DNA of 64,000 bases from Humibacter sp. RRB41 (lineage in GTDB: Bacteria > Actinomycetota > Actinomycetes > Actinomycetales > Microbacteriaceae), in contig NZ_JAKWJQ010000003.1 of NCBI RefSeq assembly GCF_022761015.1, forward strand, positions 434,001-498,000. The letters run 5' to 3'. Of this stretch, positions 59,392 through 64,000 are shown piece after piece. The position numbers were made by a program, and so were the translations under genes. Each line of letters starts with the position of its first letter. The stretch's first letter is position 1. The notes below the pieces were generated by a model. It ran no database searches, had not been told where the DNA came from, and saw only the letters and a list, made by a program, of their open reading frames with translations.

Positions 59392-60339
59392 GTGTCCATC
59401 GACGAGGAGCGCGCGAAGAGGTCGGAGGCGCGAGACGACAGCGCTGACGGTGCTCGCCGCGCCGCAATCGCGAAGGATGCGTCGATCGGCGAAGTGGACT
59501 GGGCCGAACCGCCGCCCGGAACGATCGTCGGGAGATTCGCCGCCCCGAGCGGCTCGCTGGCCACCTGGGCGATGGGCGATCCGTCGAATCCGCGCGTCGT
59601 GCTGGTTCCAGGGGTCACCGGATCGAAGGAGGACTTCGCGTTGCTCGGGCCGATCCTGGTCGAGGGCGGTTACAGCGTGCTCAGCTACGACCTCGCCGGT
59701 CAGTACGAGTCTGCGGATGCGGCGCCCGGCCCGACGGGACATTACGACTACGACCTCTTCGTGAACGATCTGATCGCGGTGCTCGAGAGCGGAGCACCCG
59801 CGCATCTGCTCGGCTACTCCTTCGCCGGTTCCGTCGCTCAGTTGGTGGCGGTGCGGCGCCCCGAGCTGGTGCGCAGCCTCACACTGCTCACGGCACCGCC
59901 GCTTCCCGGCCAGACGTTCCGCGGCGTGCGCATGATCGGCTGGATCAGCTCGCTGACGAGCGCCCATCAGGGTGCCGGCCTGATGATCTGGGGCATCGTC
60001 ACGAACAAGAACAAGGTGGGGCCGACCAGGCTCGAATTCGTGCGCTCGCGCTTCGAATCGACGAGCCGTCAGTCCGTCGACGACATCATCGCCCTGATGC
60101 GCCACACGCCCGATGTGGCCGCTGAGCTGAAGGCGACGGGCATCCCGTCTCTCGTCGCGACGGGGGAGCACGACCTGTGGCCCGTCGAGCTGCACGCAGA
60201 GTTCGCCGAACGCATCGGCGCCACGCTCGCGGTGTACCGCACGGGACACAGCCCGTGTGAAACGGCGCCGCACCAGCTCGCCCACGACATGCTGACCCTC
60301 TTCGCCGAGGCGGACGGCAGCGTGCAAGCCGACAGCTGA
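59392..60339 (+). CDS. Alpha/beta hydrolase
   Basis: A 315-residue hydrolase. VVLVPGVTGSKEDFALL carries the oxyanion region, LLGYSFAGSVAQLVA the nucleophile elbow with Ser near 140, ATGEHDLWP the Asp and YRTGHSPCETAP the His. The N-terminal 40 residues are charged and poorly conserved. Esterase, peptidase or lactonase activity cannot be separated by sequence. No ribosome site; a leaderless start after TAGGGT. Confidence 0.8.
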   Translation: MSIDEERAKRSEARDDSADGARRAAIAKDASIGEVDWAEPPPGTIVGRFAAPSGSLATWAMGDPSNPRVVLVPGVTGSKEDFALLGPILVEGGYSVLSYDLAGQYESADAAPGPTGHYDYDLFVNDLIAVLESGAPAHLLGYSFAGSVAQLVAVRRPELVRSLTLLTAPPLPGQTFRGVRMIGWISSLTSAHQGAGLMIWGIVTNKNKVGPTRLEFVRSRFESTSRQSVDDIIALMRHTPDVAAELKATGIPSLVATGEHDLWPVELHAEFAERIGATLAVYRTGHSPCETAPHQLAHDMLTLFAEADGSVQADS

Positions 60340-60374
60340 CGGATGCCTCACCGCAGCGGTGAGGCATGTTGCGG

Positions 60375-61145
60375 TCAGACGGTGCTCGTCGCGTCGCCCT
60401 CGTCGCTGGGATGCGACGCGAGGTACTCCGCGCGCGCAGCTCGGATGCGCCACGGTGACGACTCAGGCCAGTTCATGTGGAACGTCAGGTAGGCCCACCC
60501 GAGTCGTCGTCCGAATCCCCGCCACGAGGAGAACGGCCGAGCCGAGATGCCGACGCGCAGGGTCTCGTCGACGCGCACGACGACATCCGGCGGAAGGTGC
60601 AGGCTGAGGTCGAGATCGTCGTGTACTCGTCGGATGGAACGATGCACCAGGTCGCGCACCCGAAGCCATACGTCCCGTCGCATCGCGAAGTTGGAGCCGA
60701 AGATCGGTCCGTTGTCGAGCCAGAGGCCGCCGAACCAGAAGTAGCCGCCGATGTAGAGGTTCTCCCCGAGCCACGTGATCACCGGATTCCCGTCGTAGAA
60801 CTCGCCAGGGCCGGTGAGGACACCGATCTCGGGAGTAATGGTGAACTCGGCCTCGAGGTGGGCGATCCAGTCGACGGGAGCGCGCGAGTCGGCATCCAGC
60901 CGCGCGATGATGTCGCCGCTCGCCGCGTCGTATCCGGCCGCCGCAGCGGGAAAAATGCCCCGCACGGGCTGATGCACGACGGTGGCGCCGAATTCGCGCG
61001 CGACCTCGGCCGTGTCGTCGGTACTCCCGTTGTCGACGACGATGACCTCGTCGGCCGGCCTGATCTGCTCGCCGAGCGTGCGAAGGCACTCTTTGAGCAT
61101 CACCGCATCGTTGTAGGCAGGGATCACCACAGAGACGGTCGACAC
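60375..61145 (-). CDS. Family 2 glycosyltransferase
   Basis: A 256-residue GT-A fold enzyme. VSVVIPAYNDAVMLKECLRT, EVIVVDNGSTDDTAEVAREF and the metal-binding IIARLDADSRAP are clear, with RVHDDLDLSLHL as the acceptor-side acidic motif. It lacks the long C-terminal membrane region of polyprenyl-phosphate transferases, though GENLYIGGYFWFGGLWL is fairly hydrophobic. It probably adds a sugar to a lipid or cell wall acceptor. GTG start; GAGGAGAG lies about 10 nt upstream. Confidence 0.82.
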   Translation of the reverse strand: MSTVSVVIPAYNDAVMLKECLRTLGEQIRPADEVIVVDNGSTDDTAEVAREFGATVVHQPVRGIFPAAAAGYDAASGDIIARLDADSRAPVDWIAHLEAEFTITPEIGVLTGPGEFYDGNPVITWLGENLYIGGYFWFGGLWLDNGPIFGSNFAMRRDVWLRVRDLVHRSIRRVHDDLDLSLHLPPDVVVRVDETLRVGISARPFSSWRGFGRRLGWAYLTFHMNWPESSPWRIRAARAEYLASHPSDEGDATSTV

Positions 61146-61272
61146 GGGAATTGGCTCTCCTCACCGGTGCGACGAGCGGTACCGTCCCGTCCACCGATGC
61201 TTGATCCTACGCGTAAGATTCCGGTGCGACCGGCCACCCAACGGGCGCGGGACGACGTGAGACGGGAGCCGA

Positions 61273-62655
61273 ATGCCTGAACCGATCGAACGGTTCGCGG
61301 CCGAATTGGGCGACGCCTTCACTGCGGCGCCCGACGCCATGGAGTCTGCCAGAACGGATCGATCCGGATGGGCCTCACCCACTGCGCCACTCGGCATCGT
61401 GCGGGCCGCAAACGTCGACGATGTCCGCGCCGCACTGCGCCTGGCGACGCAGCATCGCATCCCCGTGGTGCCGCGTGGCGCGGGAACTGGCCTCGCAGGC
61501 GGGGCCGCCGGTTCGGGCGGTGAACTCGTCGTCGACCTCTCGGGCATGGACCGCATTCTCGAGATCGCTCCGGATGACGAATTGGCCGTCGTGCAGCCCG
61601 GCGTGATCAACGCGGGCCTCGACGCGGCGCTGGAACCCCACGGCCTGTGGTTCGCCCCCGACCCAGCCAGCAAGGCGATCTCGACGGTCGGCGGAAACAT
61701 CGCCACGAATGCGGGCGGGCTGCTCTGCGCGAAGTACGGCGTCACCAGGGAGGCCGTGCTCGGGCTCCAGGTGGTGCTCGCCGACGGCAGGGTGATGCGC
61801 ACAGGACATCGCACGGTCAAGGGGGTCACCGGCTACGACCTGACGGCCCTGTTCGTCGGTTCGGAGGGCACGCTGGGCATCATCGTCGAGGCGACGGTGC
61901 GCGCGCTTCCCCGGCCGTCCAATCCGCCGGCCACCGTTGTCGGGCTGTTCCCCGGCGTGCGGGAGGCCGCAGCGGCGTCTGCGGCCATCACCGCCGCGAG
62001 GCTTCGCCCCGCCATCTGCGAGCTGATCGACGCCGAGACTCTCAAGGCGATCGCGGCGTACTCCGCATCGACCACAGGAGACGACATCGGCGGGGTCCTC
62101 GACCTCGACGCAGGCGCGTCGCTGATCGTGCAGTTCGACGATGCGGATGCCGTCACCCGCGCGACCGAGGCCGCCGCGCTCGTGCAGAGCGCGGGCGGCA
62201 GCGCGCGGCTCTCGTCCGACCGTGAAGAGGCCGACCGCCTGCTCGCACTCCGCCGCGCGGTCCATCCGTCGCTGGGCACCCTCGGCGAGGTGCTCATCGA
62301 GGACGTGGCCGTTCCACGGTCGCGGCTCGCTGACATGTTCGACGAGATCGTGCGGATCGAGCGGCAGTACGACGTGAGCATCCCGACGGTCGCGCACGCC
62401 GCAGACGGCAACCTGCATCCGAACTTCGTGTACGCAGGGGGAGAGGTGCCCGACGTCATCTGGCGTGCAGCCGACGACCTGTTCACCACGGCGCTGCGCC
62501 TCGGCGGGACGCTGACGGGCGAGCACGGTGTCGGCATCCTGAAGCGACGCTGGCTGCGCGACGAGCTGGGCGACGACTCGTACGAGCTGCAGCGCGGCAT
62601 CAAGGCGGTGTTCGACCCGCTGGGCATCCTGAATCCCGGAAAGGTGTTCGCGTGA
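61273..62655 (+). CDS. FAD-linked oxidase (GlcD/D-lactate dehydrogenase-like)
   Basis: A 460-residue flavoprotein. The PCMH-type FAD domain shows VVPRGAGTGLAGGA, GGNIATNAGGLLCAKYGVTR, GYDLTALFVGSEGTLGII; the C-terminal domain has VAHAADGNLHPNF and LTGEHGVGILKRRW, typical of GlcD and D-2-hydroxyacid dehydrogenases. It likely oxidises glycolate, D-lactate or a related 2-hydroxy acid. No GlcE/GlcF subunits are next to it. GGGAG precedes the ATG. The stop overlaps the GTG of the PrsW-like gene. Confidence 0.87.
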   Translation: MPEPIERFAAELGDAFTAAPDAMESARTDRSGWASPTAPLGIVRAANVDDVRAALRLATQHRIPVVPRGAGTGLAGGAAGSGGELVVDLSGMDRILEIAPDDELAVVQPGVINAGLDAALEPHGLWFAPDPASKAISTVGGNIATNAGGLLCAKYGVTREAVLGLQVVLADGRVMRTGHRTVKGVTGYDLTALFVGSEGTLGIIVEATVRALPRPSNPPATVVGLFPGVREAAAASAAITAARLRPAICELIDAETLKAIAAYSASTTGDDIGGVLDLDAGASLIVQFDDADAVTRATEAAALVQSAGGSARLSSDREEADRLLALRRAVHPSLGTLGEVLIEDVAVPRSRLADMFDEIVRIERQYDVSIPTVAHAADGNLHPNFVYAGGEVPDVIWRAADDLFTTALRLGGTLTGEHGVGILKRRWLRDELGDDSYELQRGIKAVFDPLGILNPGKVFA

Positions 62656-63776
62656 CGCAGCAGATTCCCGCGCCGCAGTATCCGGCCGCCCCGCTGGTGG
62701 TTCGCACCAAGACGAGCACGGTCGTGTGGACGATCATCGGGCTGATCCTGCTCACGCAGCTGCTCGTCGTCGTGTTCGCCTACCTGGTGCTCGCGTTCGG
62801 CCCAGGGCTCGTCGTGGTCAGCGCGGCGCTGGCCCTCGTGCCGTTGGCCATCGTGCTGCTGACAGCGATCTGGATCGACGCGTGGGAGCCCGAACCGCTC
62901 GCGGCGAAGGCGTTCGCCTTTCTCTGGGGCGCCGCCGCCGCCATCACGATCGCCCTGCTGTTCGACCTCGGGCAGCGGGTGCTCACGCCGATTCCGGAGG
63001 ACTCGATTCTGTCGGCGGTCGTGCGTGCCCCCATCGTCGAGGAGACCGCGAAGGGCGTTGCGCTGCTGATCCTGGTCTTCGCGGCCCGTCGCACGTTCGA
63101 CGGTCCGATCGACGGCATCGTGTATGCGGCGATCACCGCCGGAGGGTTCGCCTTCGTGGAGAACATCCAGTACTTCGGCACGGCGATCCACAGTGGAGGG
63201 CCGGATCAAGCGGCCGTGGTGTTCGTTCTGCGGTCGCTGTTCTCGCCGTTCGCCCACGTGCTCTTCACCTCGTGCACCGGCCTTGCGCTGGGACTCGCCG
63301 TGCGCAAACGGGGAGTGGGTCGCATCCTCGTCGCCTTCGTCATCGGGCTCGCCGCAGCGATCGTTCTGCATGCGGTGTGGAACTTCTCGAGCTACATCGG
63401 CTTCTGGGGCGTCTACCTCGTGTTCGAACTGCCGGTCTTCGTGGGTGCCGTCGTCACTGTCGTGTTGCTCAGGGTGCGAGAACAGCACCTCACCAGGGAC
63501 AGGCTGGCGGACTATGGCAGGGCCGGCTGGTTCACGCCAGACGAGGTGGTGCTGTACGGAACGCGTCCCGGCAGGCGTCGAGTGCGGGCGTGGGCGCGCT
63601 CCCGTGGCGGTGACGCGCCGGCGATCGTGCGGTCGATGGTGCGCGACAGCACCCGTCTCGCAATGGCGAGGAACCGCGTGGTCAACGGCTCAGCGGATGC
63701 CGACACCGCGGCCGAGGAGGCGGCTCTGCTCGCCGAGATCACCGAGGCACGTTCCCGGCTCTACAGCCTCGGCTGA
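62652..63776 (+). CDS. PrsW-family intramembrane protease-like protein
   Basis: A 374-residue membrane protein with about eight helices and a basic cytoplasmic tail of about 80 residues. The PrsW marks are IVEETAKG (EExxK, near residue 131), FAFVENIQYF (near 168), FSPFAHVLFTSCTGLALG (near 200) and LHAVWNFSSYIG (near 239), which form the metal site of this CPBP-like superfamily. Bacillus PrsW cleaves an anti-sigma factor; the target here is unknown. GTGA overlap with the GlcD-like gene shows translational coupling. Confidence 0.85.
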   Translation: MTQQIPAPQYPAAPLVVRTKTSTVVWTIIGLILLTQLLVVVFAYLVLAFGPGLVVVSAALALVPLAIVLLTAIWIDAWEPEPLAAKAFAFLWGAAAAITIALLFDLGQRVLTPIPEDSILSAVVRAPIVEETAKGVALLILVFAARRTFDGPIDGIVYAAITAGGFAFVENIQYFGTAIHSGGPDQAAVVFVLRSLFSPFAHVLFTSCTGLALGLAVRKRGVGRILVAFVIGLAAAIVLHAVWNFSSYIGFWGVYLVFELPVFVGAVVTVVLLRVREQHLTRDRLADYGRAGWFTPDEVVLYGTRPGRRRVRAWARSRGGDAPAIVRSMVRDSTRLAMARNRVVNGSADADTAAEEAALLAEITEARSRLYSLG

Positions 63777-63827
63777 GTCCGCCCTCAGGACGCCGATGGC
63801 AGGTGCGACGCGAACGGAGAACACAAA

Positions 63828-63881
63828 AACTCGCCGCTCGGTGGTGCGGCACTGCCGGCAGCCGAATCCGAACGACGAGTT
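63828..63881. terminator. Hairpin after the PrsW-like gene
   Basis: Arms 63828-63841 and 63868-63881 match at 12 of 14 positions around a 26-nt loop. On the minus strand the stem is followed by TTTTT, so it would terminate leftward transcription; on the plus strand five A residues precede it. Confidence 0.4.
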
Positions 63882-63985
63882 GGTCTGCATCCAGGGTGCA
63901 ACGGCGGGCGCGGGATTGCAAGCATTTGCCGCACGCCGCGTACCCCGGCTTTGACGATCCGGCACCGGTGCCCTTGGATGGAGGG

Positions 63986-64000
63986 ATGAGCGAAACGCAG
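63986..64000 (+). CDS. First codons of a gene cut by the window edge
   Basis: ATG AGC GAA ACG CAG (MSETQ) with GGAGGG directly before it and a TTGGAT box 6 nt upstream, the same layout as the CYTH gene start at 40147. The product cannot be identified. Confidence 0.3.

Noticed and set aside
63797-63954. A 52-residue rightward frame after the PrsW-like gene
   Set aside because: No promoter or ribosome site, no recognisable family, and it contains the hairpin at 63828-63881.
1-64000. Mobile elements, prophage, CRISPR arrays, rRNA and tRNA genes
   Set aside because: No transposase, integrase, phage structural gene, spaced direct-repeat array or RNA gene sequence was seen on either strand.

Overview
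This 64 kb window looks like chromosomal core DNA of a high-GC Gram-positive bacterium, most probably an actinobacterium of the family Microbacteriaceae. The lineage is inferred from GC-rich third codon positions, a mycothiol-type DinB domain, GlxA/AdpA-style and SorC regulators, the proS-nusA-ylxR-infB-rbfA and truB-ribF translation blocks, and a strong bias for the hexamer GGATGC/GCATCC. I see no rRNA, tRNA, CRISPR array, prophage or insertion sequence.

Layout. 1-4.2 kb: edge of a ribbon-helix-helix gene, pyroglutamyl peptidase, proS, and a flavin amine oxidase. 4.2-12 kb: a LOG-family protein, a tandem pair of ferritin-like proteins (one with and one without the diiron ligands), then nusA-ylxR-infB-rbfA, whose leader and spacers each carry a strong RNA hairpin. 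11.9-18.4 kb: genes lying between rbfA and truB (DnaJ-NERD fusion, GlxA-type regulator, small ORF, mutY, uridine-kinase-like protein, ketopantoate reductase family, MFS efflux pump). 18.4-22 kb: an overlapping chain tetR-truB-two membrane proteins-ribF. 22-29 kb: DinB-like protein, phosphomannose isomerase, MFS transporters, serine hydrolase, ROK kinase, LysR. 29.9-34.3 kb: a deoxyribose catabolic operon (SorC regulator, deoC, aldehyde dehydrogenase, half aldehyde dehydrogenase). 34.4-44 kb: SGNH hydrolase, macro domain plus CsoR-family repressor, degenerate FucU homologue, SNF2 helicase, several small proteins, CYTH, phosphofructokinase, and a substrate-binding/VWA protein. 43.9-64 kb: oligopeptidase B, oxidoreductases, methyltransferase, FMN 2-hydroxy-acid oxidase, phosphate transporter, two divergent nucleobase permeases, aldehyde dehydrogenase, aspartate ammonia-lyase, FAH-family hydrolase, alpha/beta hydrolase, glycosyltransferase, GlcD-like oxidase with a PrsW-like protease, and the first codons of a further gene.

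How it works together. Translation and RNA functions (ProS, NusA, YlxR, IF-2, RbfA, TruB) and flavin synthesis (RibF) form the backbone. Around them sit peroxide, drug and metal response pieces and small catabolic modules. Many genes appear to be transcribed as leaderless mRNAs: a TANNNT box lies about 6 nt before the start codon, and this guided many start choices here. The most unusual items are the active/decayed ferritin-like pair, the J-domain fused to a nuclease domain without its catalytic pair, the half aldehyde dehydrogenase kept in the deoC operon, a FucU homologue and a kinase homologue without catalytic residues, stop-codon-anchored tandem repeats, and related long nested inverted repeats between genes.
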